DNA of 64,000 nt, taken from assembly GCF_000718515.1 (NCBI RefSeq), contig NZ_JNZS01000016.1, positions 1-64,000 of the forward strand, read 5' to 3'. Below, one piece after another: positions 24,405 through 32,782 of this stretch (its first letter is position 1; every line of letters begins with the position of its first letter). Source of the DNA: Micromonospora parva. GTDB taxonomy: Bacteria; Actinomycetota; Actinomycetes; Mycobacteriales; Micromonosporaceae. A model generated the notes under the pieces. That model saw only the letters and a program-made list of their open reading frames with translations. It did not search any database and was not told where the DNA came from. The translations under genes were made by a program, and so were the position numbers.

Positions 24405-26018
24405 TCAGGGGGCGGTGGGGTAGATGGCGTTGTGGGCGGTGGCGATGGCTGCGGCGTAGGCGCGGCCGGTGAGCGCACGGTCGCGCGCCAGCGCCGCGCG
24501 GGCCGCGTTCGCACCCGGCGCACCGTGCACCCCGCCGCCCGGGTGCGCCGACGAGCTGGCCAGGAAGAGCCGGTCCACCGGGGTGTCCGCCCGCCCCAGG
24601 CCAGGGATCGGGCGCAGGAAGAGCTGCTGGTACGCGGCAGCGGTCCCGCCGCCGAGCGCGCCGCCGACCAGGCTGGGGTTGCCCTCCTCCAGATCGACCG
24701 GCGAGGCCACGTGCCGGCCCACGATCAGGCGCCGGAAACCCGGTGCCGCGGCCTCCAGCACGTCCTCCATCCGCTGCACGTGCCCGGCCACGTCGTCGGC
24801 CCGCCAGGTCCGCCGGAACGGCAGATGGGTGTACGACCAGAGCGACTCGGTGCCCGGCGGGGAGTGGCTCGGGTCCGCCACCGACATCTGCCCGACCAGC
24901 AGGAACGGGTCGCGGGGCAGCTCACCACGGGCCAACTCGCTGGCGTAGTGGGTGAGCCCGTTCAGGTCCGCGCCGAGGTGCACGGTGCCGGCGCCGGCCA
25001 CCTGCCGGTTCGTCCACGGCACCGGCGCGGAGAGCGCCCAGTCCACCTTCAGCGTGGAGCCGTCCCACCGGAAGTGCGCCAGGTCCTCCACCAGCCGCGA
25101 CGGCAGCGCCGCCGGGCCGACCAGGTCGAGGTAGAGCGCCGGCGCCGGAACGTCGGCGAGCACGGCCCGCCGGGCCCGCCACAGCGCGCCACCGACGGTG
25201 CGGACTCCCATCGCCCGGCCCCGGGCGGTGAGCACCCGTTCGGCCCGCGCGCCGTAGATGATCGTCCCGCCGCGCCCCTGTAGCCGATCCACCAGCGCGT
25301 CGGTGATCCGCTGCGCGCCGCCGTCGGGCACCGGCCAGCCGACCTGCTGGCCGAGCATGGCCAGCAGCCAGCCGTAGACCCCGGAGCCGGCCTCCTCCGG
25401 GGAGAGGTCGGTGTGCAGGGCGCAGCCGGCCAGCAGGGCCGGCCCGCCGGGGCCGTCGAAGAGTTCGTCGCCAAGCTTGCGGACCGGCACGACAAGCCGG
25501 CGGGCGAGTCGCAGCGCGCCAGCGACCCGCAACCGCCGCAGCAGGCCGAGGCCTCCGCGTACCGGGGGGAACGGCGCGGTGATCGCGTCCAGCATCGGCT
25601 CGGCCACGTCGAGCCACTCGGCGTACGCGTTCAGCCACCGCTTGCCGTCACCGGGAGCGAACTGCTCCAGCGACGCGGCGGTGACGTCCGGGTCCCGGTT
25701 GATCACCGCGGCCCGACCGTCGGGCAGCAGGTGGGCCAGCACGTCCGGGGCGTGTCGCCACGACAACCCGTGTCGATCCAGGCCGAGGGCGCCCAGCACC
25801 GGTGAGGCGTACCCGAGGGGGTAGAACGAGCTGTAGAGGTCGCTCAGGTAGCCGGGCGCGGTGACCTCGGCGGAGCGGACGGCGCCGCCGGGCGTCGCGG
25901 TCGCCTCCAGCACCACCACGTCCCAGCCGGCGTCGGCCAGCAGGTTGGCCGCCACCAGGCCGTTGTGCCCGGCACCGATGATGACGGCGTCCGCGCTCTG
26001 CGCGACGGTGGTTGTCAT
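24405..26018 (-). CDS. FAD-dependent phytoene-desaturase-like oxidoreductase
   Basis: 537 aa. The N-terminal dinucleotide motif VIIGAGHNGLVAANLLADAG (about 13-32) is followed by VVVLEATATPGGAVRS, as in carotenoid desaturase/PYROXD2-like proteins. The C-terminal FAD-binding end FLASSSAHPGGGVHGAPG (about 490-507) has the expected PGGGVHG. Members oxidise isoprenoid or other lipophilic substrates; no carotenoid genes are near, so the substrate is unclear. Divergent from the aldehyde dehydrogenase gene, 72 bases apart, which suggests shared control. Confidence 0.87.
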   Translation of the reverse strand: MTTTVAQSADAVIIGAGHNGLVAANLLADAGWDVVVLEATATPGGAVRSAEVTAPGYLSDLYSSFYPLGYASPVLGALGLDRHGLSWRHAPDVLAHLLPDGRAAVINRDPDVTAASLEQFAPGDGKRWLNAYAEWLDVAEPMLDAITAPFPPVRGGLGLLRRLRVAGALRLARRLVVPVRKLGDELFDGPGGPALLAGCALHTDLSPEEAGSGVYGWLLAMLGQQVGWPVPDGGAQRITDALVDRLQGRGGTIIYGARAERVLTARGRAMGVRTVGGALWRARRAVLADVPAPALYLDLVGPAALPSRLVEDLAHFRWDGSTLKVDWALSAPVPWTNRQVAGAGTVHLGADLNGLTHYASELARGELPRDPFLLVGQMSVADPSHSPPGTESLWSYTHLPFRRTWRADDVAGHVQRMEDVLEAAAPGFRRLIVGRHVASPVDLEEGNPSLVGGALGGGTAAAYQQLFLRPIPGLGRADTPVDRLFLASSSAHPGGGVHGAPGANAARAALARDRALTGRAYAAAIATAHNAIYPTAP

Positions 26019-26090
26019 CGGATCCGCCTACCCGGCGCGCAACCGGGCGAAACGCGTTTGCCTCGCCGGGGCCGGGGCATCCAGCGCCGC

Positions 26091-27524
26091 ATGTACACGG
26101 TTGCGCAGCTGGTGGGCGGGGTGTGGGGTGCGGGCGGCGACGGCGGCGAACTGGTCGTGCGTGATCCGGCGGACGACCAGCCGGTGAGCACGGTGCCGGT
26201 GGCCACCGCCGACGAGGTGGGCAAGGCGACCCAGGCGGCCCGCAACGTGGCGGCCCAGTGGGCGGCGACCGCGCCGGCGGAACGGGCGGCGGCGCTGCAC
26301 CGGGCCGCGGACGCGGTGGAGGCGGTCGTCGAGGAGTTGGCGGCGGCGGTCACCGCGGAGATGGGCAAGCCGTTGGCGGACGCCCGTGGCGGCGTCGAGG
26401 CGGGGATCGGCACCCTGCGACAGTATGCGGAGCTGGCGCCGCTGCGCGGCGGGCGCACCCTCAATGGCGACCCCGACGCGCTGGACTTCCTGACGCCGCA
26501 GCCCCGGGGGGTGGTCGCGGCGATCACCCCCTGGAACGACCCGGTGGCGGTCTCCTGTGGGCTGCTCGGCGCGGCTCTGGTGACCGGGAACGTGGTGCTC
26601 TACAAGCCGAGCGAACGGACCCCGGCGACGGGTTGGCTGCTGGCCCGCGCGCTGGACCAGGCGCTGCCGGCCGGGGTGTTGTCGCTGCTCACCGGCGGCC
26701 CGGAGGTGGGTGCGGCGCTGGCGGCGCAGGAGGTCGACGTGGTGGCCCACGTCGGCGCGACAGCGACCGGCCGGGCGATCGCCACCGCCGCGGCCCGCAC
26801 CGGCGCGAAGGTGCTCCTGGAGAACGGGGGCAGTGACCCGTTGGTGGTGGACGCGGGCGTCGACCCGCAGTGGGCGGCGGAGCAGGCCGCGCTCGGCGCG
26901 TTCGCCAACGCCGGGCAGATCTGCGTGGCGGTCGAGCGGCTCTACGTGCACCGGGAGGTGGCCGACGACTTCGTGGCCGCGCTGGTACGACGCGCCGAGG
27001 CGCTGCGGGTCGGGCCGGGCCGGGACCCGGGCACCGAGCTGGGCCCGCTGGTCGACCGACGGCACCGGGACCACGTGCACGGGCAGGTGGCGGCGGCGGT
27101 GGCCGACGGGGCGCGGGTGCGCACCGGCGGCGAGGTGCCGCCCGGCCCGGGGGCGTTCTATCCGGCGACCGTCGTCACGGACTGCCGGCACGACACGGCG
27201 CTGGTCCGCGAGGAGACGTTCGGGCCGGTCGCACCGGTGGTGGTCGTCGACTCGTTCGACGAGGCGTTGCGTTGCGCGGCGGACTCCCCGTACGGGCTGG
27301 CGGCCACCGTGTTGACCCCGTCGATGAGTCACGCGCAGCGGGCCTGGCGAGAGCTGCCGGTCGGCACCGTCAAGATCAACGCGGTGTTCGGGGGCGCGCC
27401 GGGCGGTGCCGCGCATCCGCGCCGGGCCAGTGGGCAGGGCTTCGGGTACGGCCCGGAGCTGCTGGACGAGTTCACCGCCACCAAGGCCGTGCACATCGAG
27501 GCGCCGGGCGGCGGGCACTGGTAG
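26091..27524 (+). CDS. NAD(P)-dependent aldehyde dehydrogenase
   Basis: 477 aa. ALDH signatures: TPWNDPVAVSCGLLGAALVTGN (cofactor domain, about 145), KPSERTPATG, LLENGGSDPLVV containing the general-base Glu, and FANAGQICVAVERLYVH with the nucleophile Cys (about 285). The usual LELGG is here LENGG, a small departure. The family oxidises aldehydes to acids. Divergent from the FAD oxidoreductase; the pair could act in sequence on one substrate, by position only. A strong hairpin follows the stop. Confidence 0.9.
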   Translation: MYTVAQLVGGVWGAGGDGGELVVRDPADDQPVSTVPVATADEVGKATQAARNVAAQWAATAPAERAAALHRAADAVEAVVEELAAAVTAEMGKPLADARGGVEAGIGTLRQYAELAPLRGGRTLNGDPDALDFLTPQPRGVVAAITPWNDPVAVSCGLLGAALVTGNVVLYKPSERTPATGWLLARALDQALPAGVLSLLTGGPEVGAALAAQEVDVVAHVGATATGRAIATAAARTGAKVLLENGGSDPLVVDAGVDPQWAAEQAALGAFANAGQICVAVERLYVHREVADDFVAALVRRAEALRVGPGRDPGTELGPLVDRRHRDHVHGQVAAAVADGARVRTGGEVPPGPGAFYPATVVTDCRHDTALVREETFGPVAPVVVVDSFDEALRCAADSPYGLAATVLTPSMSHAQRAWRELPVGTVKINAVFGGAPGGAAHPRRASGQGFGYGPELLDEFTATKAVHIEAPGGGHW

Positions 27525-27530
27525 GACAGC

Positions 27531-27563
27531 ACGGGCGGACGCAGGGGTGGCGCGTCCGCCCGT
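27531..27563. terminator. Bidirectional hairpin terminator
   Basis: Perfect 12-bp stem (ACGGGCGGACGC with GCGTCCGCCCGT) around a 9-base loop, starting 6 bases after the aldehyde dehydrogenase stop and 32 bases beyond the convergent ChaB gene. Confidence 0.75.
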
Positions 27564-27594
27564 ACCGCGTCGGTGGTGCTCCGGTGCGGCGCGG

Positions 27595-27996
27595 TCAGTT
27601 CCCGCGGGCCTTGCGGGTGGCGCGGTCGTTGGCTTTCTCGATGGCCGTGACCAGCTCCGGCTTGGTCATGCCCGACCGGCCGGGTACGTCGAGTTTGCGG
27701 GCCACCGACATCAGGTGGTCCTTGGTGGCGTTGGCGTCCACGCCACCCGCCGTGGGGGCCCGTCGTTCCGGCCCGCCACCGGCGGCCTGCTGGTCGCTGG
27801 GACCCTTGCGGCCCTTCGGCTCCCAGTGGTCGCCCACCTTCTCGAACTGGTGCTTCACCGCGGCGAAGGCGGTGCGGTGCGCCCGCTCCCCCTCACCGTA
27901 GGTCTCGACCGCCGAGTCGTGCGTCTTCTCCCAGGTGCGCTGCGCCTTATCCGGGGAGCGCCGCAGCGTGCTGGGCAGGTCTTCGCGCCCGGGCAT
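27595..27996 (-). CDS. ChaB-domain protein with Rho N-terminal-like domain
   Basis: 133 aa from the ATG at 27996, with GGAGGAGG upstream. The ChaB domain is at the N-terminus (MPGREDLPSTLRRSPDKAQR, then AHRTAFAAVKHQFEKVGDHW). A charged linker leads to a C-terminal SAP/Rho_N-like module (DHLMSVARKLDVPGRSGMTK, ending in a basic tail) likely to bind nucleic acid. Related proteins are stress-induced in actinobacteria; a direct link to cation transport is not supported. A SigB-type promoter lies upstream, back-to-back with that of YihY. Confidence 0.88.
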   Translation of the reverse strand: MPGREDLPSTLRRSPDKAQRTWEKTHDSAVETYGEGERAHRTAFAAVKHQFEKVGDHWEPKGRKGPSDQQAAGGGPERRAPTAGGVDANATKDHLMSVARKLDVPGRSGMTKPELVTAIEKANDRATRKARGN

Positions 27997-28032
27997 CTCG
28001 TCCTCCTCCGTGTCGACAGGGTCACTGTGACC

Positions 28033-28057
28033 GTTCCCCGGTGACGCGGCGGCAAAC
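28033..28057 (-). promoter_or_regulatory. SigB/SigF-type promoter of the ChaB gene
   Basis: Minus strand GTTT (28057-28054), 15 bases, GGGAAC (28038-28033). A leader of about 30 bases with a good ribosome site would follow. It is divergent from the promoter at 28088-28113. Confidence 0.55.
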
Positions 28058-28087
28058 CATAGCGGCGTCGGCCGGCCCGGGGGTGGG

Positions 28088-28113
28088 GTTTGTCGATTTA
28101 CCCATCCGGGTAC
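28088..28113 (+). promoter_or_regulatory. SigB/SigF-type promoter of the YihY gene
   Basis: GTTT (28088-28091), 16 bases, GGGTAC (28108-28113), a full match to the stress-sigma consensus, 62 bases before the ATG. Confidence 0.6.
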
Positions 28114-28174
28114 CGCCGGGCCAGGCCAGACCGGACGACCGGTCATCCGGCGGCCGGGGCGCAGGGAGCGGGCA

Positions 28175-29161
28175 ATGACGACCACGGAGCCCGGTACCAC
28201 CCTCGACGGCACAGCGGGCCGCCGGGTGCCGCGACGGATACGGCAGCTGAGCTGGCGGACCTGGCGTGGGGTGCTGGTCCGCAGTGTGCAGAACTTCGTC
28301 ACCGACAACTGCTCCGACTGGGCCGCCGCGCTCACCTACTACGGCGTCCTGGCGCTCTTCCCGTCCGCCATCGTGGTGGTGGCGCTGGTCGGCCTGGTCT
28401 CCAGCGGCGAGCAGACCGTCGACACCGTTGTCGACCTGGCCAACCAGGTGGGCGCCGGGGCGGTGCTGACCGACGACAAGGACGGCGTGATCGGGGTGAT
28501 CCGCGCCGTGGTGCTCGACCAGAGCAACCCGAAGCTGCTGCTGAGTTTCGGCCTGCTCGGCGCGCTCTGGTCCGCGTCGGGCTTCATCGGCGCGTTCACC
28601 AGGGCCTCGAACGCGGTGTACGGGGTGACCGAGGGCCGCCCGGTCTGGAAGCTCCGGCCGCTGCAGATCGGCCTGGCGGCGATCACGCTGGTGCTGCTCG
28701 CGGTGGTCGCTCTCGGCCTGATCGTCAGCGGGCCGGTCACCGACGCGGTCGGCGACCTGATCAACGCCGGCGGCCTGGCCCGCACCACGTGGAGCGTGGC
28801 GAAGTGGCCGGTCCTCGCCATGATCATGATGGTGCTGCTGTCCCTGCTGTTCTGGATCGCGCCGAACGTGCGCCAGCCCCGGTTCCGCTGGCTCACCCCG
28901 GGCGGCGCGGTGGCCCTGCTCTCCTGGGCGGCGGCCTCCTTCGGCTTCGGCCTCTACGTGGCCAACTTCGGCTCCTACGACACCACCTACGGCAGCCTCG
29001 GCGCGGCCATCGCGTTCCTGGTCTGGCTCTACCTGTCGAACTCGGCGCTGATGCTGGGCGTGCAGATCAACGCCGAGGTGCAGCGCGGGCGGCAGTTGCA
29101 GGGCGGCGACCCGGACCCGGAGGAGCCGGTGCTGCCGCCGCGCCGGCCGGCCGACGAGTGA
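28175..29161 (+). CDS. YihY/BrkB-family membrane protein
   Basis: 328 aa with GCAGGGAGC upstream. Family landmarks: FVTDNCSDWAAALTYYGVLALFPSAIVVVA near 45-75, GFIGAFTRASNAVYGV near 140, and YDTTYGSLGAAIAFLVWLYLSNSALMLGVQINAE near 270-305. Six or so membrane spans. The family was once thought to be RNase BN, which is wrong; its actual function is not settled. The C-terminal tail is polar and proline-rich. A stress-type promoter precedes it. Confidence 0.88.
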   Translation: MTTTEPGTTLDGTAGRRVPRRIRQLSWRTWRGVLVRSVQNFVTDNCSDWAAALTYYGVLALFPSAIVVVALVGLVSSGEQTVDTVVDLANQVGAGAVLTDDKDGVIGVIRAVVLDQSNPKLLLSFGLLGALWSASGFIGAFTRASNAVYGVTEGRPVWKLRPLQIGLAAITLVLLAVVALGLIVSGPVTDAVGDLINAGGLARTTWSVAKWPVLAMIMMVLLSLLFWIAPNVRQPRFRWLTPGGAVALLSWAAASFGFGLYVANFGSYDTTYGSLGAAIAFLVWLYLSNSALMLGVQINAEVQRGRQLQGGDPDPEEPVLPPRRPADE

Positions 29162-29225
29162 GGTCCGTTCGGCGATGGTGTCCGGTTCGGCGCCGGGCCG
29201 AGGGCCGGTTCGTGGCCCGGTGCCG

Positions 29226-29250
29226 GTTTAGCGGGCGGGGTGCCGGGTAG
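29226..29250 (+). promoter_or_regulatory. SigB/SigF-type promoter of the DUF2795 gene
   Basis: GTTT (29226-29229), 15 bases, GGGTAG (29245-29250). The -10 ends 10 bases before the ATG at 29261, so the mRNA would have a leader of only a few bases. Confidence 0.5.
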
Positions 29251-29260
29251 CGCAGAAGGC

Positions 29261-29677
29261 ATGGAGCGTGGCAACAGCAAGCACGGACCGAGGATCGACG
29301 AACAGATGAGTCAGGAGGTCAGCGGCCTGGTACAGGGGCCGGGGACCGGTGGCTCTCGAGTCGACGAGTTCCGGGTTCCGGAACCGGCCGGTGAGGACCA
29401 ACCGGAGGCGACCACCGCCCCGGCCGGCGATACGCGCACCGGCGCCCCACAGGGGATGAGCTCGACGGACGTCGAGCAGCGCAGCCGGCTCGGCCGGTTC
29501 ATCTCGATGAGCGCGCTGCCGGGTGACCGCCTGGTGCTCATCGCCAGCGCCCGCGAGAACGAGGCGCCCGACGACATCGTGGCGGCGCTGGAACGGCTGC
29601 CCGAGGGCACCGTCTACCAGACGGTCTCCGAGGTGTGGGCCGCGCTCGGCAACAAGAACGAGACGACTCGCTGGTGA
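29261..29677 (+). CDS. DUF2795-containing small protein
   Basis: 138 aa. The first ~70 residues are polar and low-complexity. The C-terminal half has the DUF2795-like helical unit (APDDIVAALERLPEGTVYQT, then VSEVWAALGN). Its role is unknown; relatives are short stress-associated proteins in actinobacteria. A stress-sigma promoter sits right before it. The SRPBCC gene begins 52 bases after its stop and is probably in the same transcript. Confidence 0.75.
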   Translation: MERGNSKHGPRIDEQMSQEVSGLVQGPGTGGSRVDEFRVPEPAGEDQPEATTAPAGDTRTGAPQGMSSTDVEQRSRLGRFISMSALPGDRLVLIASARENEAPDDIVAALERLPEGTVYQTVSEVWAALGNKNETTRW

Positions 29678-29729
29678 GACGGATCGCCCCCGATCCACCA
29701 ACCCACCAGCGGCTGAAGGAGGTTCCCCG

Positions 29730-30191
29730 ATGAGTGGCGTTACCGAACACGTAGACGTTTCCGTGCCCGTCCGCACCGCGTACGACCAGTGGACGCAGTT
29801 CGAGGAGTTTCCCGAGTTCATGGAGGGCGTGCAGGAGGTCCGGCAGCTCTCCGACACGATGACCCACTGGACCGTGGACATCGCCGGGGTGAAGCGCGAG
29901 TTCGACGCGGAGATCACCGAGCAGCTCCCCGACGAGCGGGTCGCCTGGCGGTCCACCGGCGGCACCCAGCAGGCCGGCGTGGTGACCTTCCACCGCCTGG
30001 ACGAGGACAAGACCCGGGTCACCCTGCAACTCGAGTTCGAGCCGCACGGTGTCGTCGAGCAGGCCGGCGACAAGCTCGGCATCGTCGATCGGCGGGCCAA
30101 GGGTGACCTGGAACGGTTCAAGACCTACATCGAACGGCGTGGCCAGGAGACCGGTGCCTGGCGCGGGCAGGTGGACCGTCCGCAGCCGTGA
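29730..30191 (+). CDS. SRPBCC-family protein (polyketide cyclase/dehydrase-like)
   Basis: 153 aa, AAGGAGG ribosome site. The domain shows the usual start (EHVDVSVPVRTAYDQWTQFE), then FPEFMEGVQEVRQL and ERVAWRSTGGTQQAGVVTFH, and a C-terminal helix (KGDLERFKTYIERRG). Such stand-alone proteins are frequent in actinobacterial stress clusters; the ligand is unknown. It follows the DUF2795 gene and probably shares its stress promoter. Confidence 0.87.
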   Translation: MSGVTEHVDVSVPVRTAYDQWTQFEEFPEFMEGVQEVRQLSDTMTHWTVDIAGVKREFDAEITEQLPDERVAWRSTGGTQQAGVVTFHRLDEDKTRVTLQLEFEPHGVVEQAGDKLGIVDRRAKGDLERFKTYIERRGQETGAWRGQVDRPQP

Positions 30192-30253
30192 CGCTGAGCG
30201 GTGACCGGAGATGGCCGTCGGGGTTCCCGGCGGCCATCGCCGTGTCCGAGCCT

Positions 30254-30278
30254 GTTTGCGATCATCGTGCCCGGGTAC
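30254..30278 (+). promoter_or_regulatory. SigB/SigF-type promoter of the 86-aa unknown gene
   Basis: GTTT (30254-30257), 15 bases, GGGTAC (30273-30278), full consensus. The ATG follows 11 bases later, with CTGGAGG between, so the leader would be very short. Confidence 0.6.
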
Positions 30279-30288
30279 GGCTGGAGGT

Positions 30289-30549
30289 ATGACCGACGAC
30301 AGCATCAGGGTGTGGCGGGACGAGGAGCGGCTTCCGTTGGAGGAGTTGGAGCGCGCCGTGTCGGGCTCCAGCCTCGACGGGCAGGCCGACGACGTGACGG
30401 GCAACGACGCCGGCGAGGAAGCCGCGTTCGGGCACGGGGCGGCCGCGTCGGACCGCGAGGGACAGGCCCGGGGCAACAGCCGGGAGGCCACCGACCCGCA
30501 GCGCGCCTACCGCCCGTCCACCACCGGCAGGACCGGGCCGGACGTCTGA
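30289..30549 (+). CDS. Small hydrophilic protein, function unknown
   Basis: 86 aa, start MTDDSIRVWRDEERLPLEEL with GGAGG 2-6 bases upstream. The composition is acidic and rich in Gly, Ser, Asp and Glu with few hydrophobics after residue 25, suggesting a disordered protein. No family is recognised. A perfect stress-sigma promoter just upstream makes it likely a real, inducible gene. Its last 43 bases overlap the 3' end of the convergent MFS gene. Confidence 0.65.
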   Translation: MTDDSIRVWRDEERLPLEELERAVSGSSLDGQADDVTGNDAGEEAAFGHGAAASDREGQARGNSREATDPQRAYRPSTTGRTGPDV

Positions 30550-31805
30550 CCCGCGTTCCCGGGCCGGTCGGGCGCGGGCGGCTCGACGGCGGGTCGGCGC
30601 GTACCCCACTCGTGCAGCGCGATCAGTGCCAGCGCGAGCACCAGCAGCGCCGAGCCCAGCACCTGCACCGACGTGTTGCCGATCAGCACGCCCAGCCCGG
30701 CCGGGACGAGCGCCGCGCCGATGCCAGCGGCACCGATCTGCAGCCCGATGGCCCGGTCCGCGTGCGCCACCCCGACCCGTTCGGCGGTGGTGAGGGTGAG
30801 CAGCGGAAACACCGGCGCGGCGGCGAAACCGACAACGACCAGGCCGAGCACCGCCAGGACAGCCGGCCCGGGTACCGCGATCAGCGCCGCGCCGACCGCC
30901 ATTCCGGCCAGGCTGACGCGCAGCACCAGCCCCGCCCCCAGGCGCTCGGCGACCAGACCCTGCACGACCCGGCCGACGAAGAGACTGCCCCAGTACGCGG
31001 AGACGCAGCCGCCGGCCACCGCCGCGCTCAGCCCGCGTCCCTCGGTGAGCAGCAGGAACGCCCACAGCCCGGCGGACACCTCGATCGCCACGTACAGCAC
31101 GAAGGCGAGCGTCCCGGACCAGACCGCCGGCAGCCGCAGCGTCTCCCCGATCGGAACCCGGACGACCGGTGCCGACCCGCCATCGGTGGCGGAGAGCCCG
31201 GCCTGGACGGTCGTGCCCGCCTCGGTGCCGGCCGGGACGCCACGGTGCCAGGCCCGCACGGTGAGCGCGAACGCGGCGGCGAGGACGAGTTGGGCGGCGG
31301 CGATGATGCCGTACCCCCAGCGCCAGCCGAGCCCGGTGCTCAACACCGCGGTCATGATCAGCGGACCGATCGCCACGCCCAGGCCGAAGAAGGCGTGCAA
31401 CCAGTTCATGTGGCGCGCCCCGAAGGCTCCGGCGGCGTACGCGTTGAGCCCGGAGTCGACAGCGCCGGAGCCGAGCCCGAGCAGCAGCGCACAGCCCACC
31501 AGCACCACCAGCACGGGGCTGGTCGCATAGCCGGTCAGCGCCAGGCTGGCCAGCAGGGTGCTGCCGGCGAGCAGCGCGCCCACGCCGACCCGGGCCAGCG
31601 TGAAGCCGGCCAGCACGCTGGAGGTGAGGTAGCCGACGGTGCCGGCGGTGAGCACCCACCCGACCGCCTCCGTCGGCACGTCGAAGTCGGCCCGGATCGA
31701 GGGCCAACCGACGCCGAGCAGACCGTCGGGCAGGCCGAGACTGACGAACGCGAGGTACGCGAGCAGGAGCAGTGCGGCGCGGGGGCGCGCGGGCGGGGTG
31801 GACAC
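30507..31805 (-). CDS. MFS transporter (12-TM)
   Basis: 432 aa. Twelve hydrophobic spans, N-terminal LAYLAFVSLGLPDGLLGVGWPS (about 16-37). HMNWLHAFFGLGVAIGPL near 130-147 is typical of the FucP/sugar-type MFS group found in actinobacteria. Substrate unknown. The C-terminal tail (RPAVEPPAPDRPGNAG) is polar and overlaps the convergent 86-aa gene by 43 bases. Confidence 0.85.
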   Translation of the reverse strand: MSTPPARPRAALLLLAYLAFVSLGLPDGLLGVGWPSIRADFDVPTEAVGWVLTAGTVGYLTSSVLAGFTLARVGVGALLAGSTLLASLALTGYATSPVLVVLVGCALLLGLGSGAVDSGLNAYAAGAFGARHMNWLHAFFGLGVAIGPLIMTAVLSTGLGWRWGYGIIAAAQLVLAAAFALTVRAWHRGVPAGTEAGTTVQAGLSATDGGSAPVVRVPIGETLRLPAVWSGTLAFVLYVAIEVSAGLWAFLLLTEGRGLSAAVAGGCVSAYWGSLFVGRVVQGLVAERLGAGLVLRVSLAGMAVGAALIAVPGPAVLAVLGLVVVGFAAAPVFPLLTLTTAERVGVAHADRAIGLQIGAAGIGAALVPAGLGVLIGNTSVQVLGSALLVLALALIALHEWGTRRPAVEPPAPDRPGNAGQTSGPVLPVVDGR

Positions 31806-31963
31806 GACTCACCATCCTGCCGCAGGGGCACCCTAGCGCTGTCGGCACCCGACCGCTCGTGGCGCAAAGAAGTCGTGTCCGTACGGTTGGGAAAACGGAC
31901 AGCTCATCCAGAATCGGCCGATCGGAGGACGGCAAACCGGCGGGTTCGCGTAAGAATTTCGGG

Positions 31964-32173
31964 ATGCATCAAGGCTCCGGAATCCTCTCCACGCGTCAGC
32001 GCCGGCTCGCCTGGCTCGGCTTCCTGCTCGCCGCGCTCCAGGCCCCCGTGTCCGCCTGGCTCGTCACCGACGAGTCGTGGCTGTTCAGCCTCTGCGTCGC
32101 GCTGATGGTGGCCACCGTGATCATCGCCGACGACGCGGCGCGGCGACGCCCCGCCGACGCGACCAGCGACTAG
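31964..32173 (+). CDS. Small two-helix membrane protein
   Basis: 69 aa from the ATG at 31964. It has a basic start (STRQRR), two hydrophobic helices (LAWLGFLLAALQAPVSAWLV and LFSLCVALMVATVIIA) and a polar tail. No clear ribosome site is seen, so it is a moderately supported call. No family is recognised. Its TAG stop and the stop of the convergent gene share the bases CTAG at 32170-32173. Confidence 0.55.
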   Translation: MHQGSGILSTRQRRLAWLGFLLAALQAPVSAWLVTDESWLFSLCVALMVATVIIADDAARRRPADATSD

Positions 32174-32619
32174 GCCCCACCGCCCGGCCGGGCCTCGTGG
32201 CCTGGCTGGCCCCGGCTGCGGCGGCGTTCCTTCATCTCCGCCTCGTACAGGTGGCGCCGCCCGCCCACCAGTTCGTCGCGGGCCTGCTGATCCAGCTCCC
32301 GGAACAACGCGTGGTAGCCGTCGTCGAAGTCCTCGACGATCTGGAACGTCCATCGTCCGGCGATGACGTTGCGGCCGCGCAGTTCCGTGCCGATCCGGTC
32401 GGCGAGGTGCGGGTGACCGGCGGCGCGGAACTGCTCCACCGCGTCGTCGAGCATCAGGTCGGCATGGCCGATCAACTGGTGCATCGAGTAGAGGTGCCCC
32501 CGGGCCCGCTCCACACACTCCAACGCCTCACTCAGCTTGCCGAGCGCCGCGACGGTGGCGTCGCTGACCCCGTCCGGCCGCTGGTGCCGCTCGTCGGGTC
32601 CGTCCGTCCGCTGTCCCAT
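32170..32619 (-). CDS. Hypothetical helical protein
   Basis: 149 aa from the ATG at 32619, with GGAGG nearby. Mostly helical: an N-terminal polar stretch, then ALGKLSEALECVERARGHLY, HQLIGHADLMLDDAVEQFRA, RWTFQIVEDFDDGYHALFRE and a basic C-terminus (KERRRSRGQ). I have seen similar proteins only as actinobacterial hypotheticals; the conserved His/Asp-rich middle (GHADLML) has no assigned role. Confidence 0.7.
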   Translation of the reverse strand: MGQRTDGPDERHQRPDGVSDATVAALGKLSEALECVERARGHLYSMHQLIGHADLMLDDAVEQFRAAGHPHLADRIGTELRGRNVIAGRWTFQIVEDFDDGYHALFRELDQQARDELVGGRRHLYEAEMKERRRSRGQPGHEARPGGGA

Positions 32620-32768
32620 CCGTGCCTCCGTGCCGTGTGCCGCTGTCTGTGGGTGGTTCTCCTGCTGCCCCGTCTGTGCCGGATCAACCCCCCAGGTCAG
32701 CGGCGATCGCCCCAGTGGCGCAGGCGACATCCACCGAGCGGACGAGGCCGACGTGGTGACCGGTCGGT

Positions 32769-32782
32769 TAGCCTCGGTCACC
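32769..32782 (+). promoter_or_regulatory. -10 box of a probable leaderless transcript
   Basis: TAGCCT (32769-32774) followed by 8 bases and the ATG at 32783. No ribosome site is present. Confidence 0.45.
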
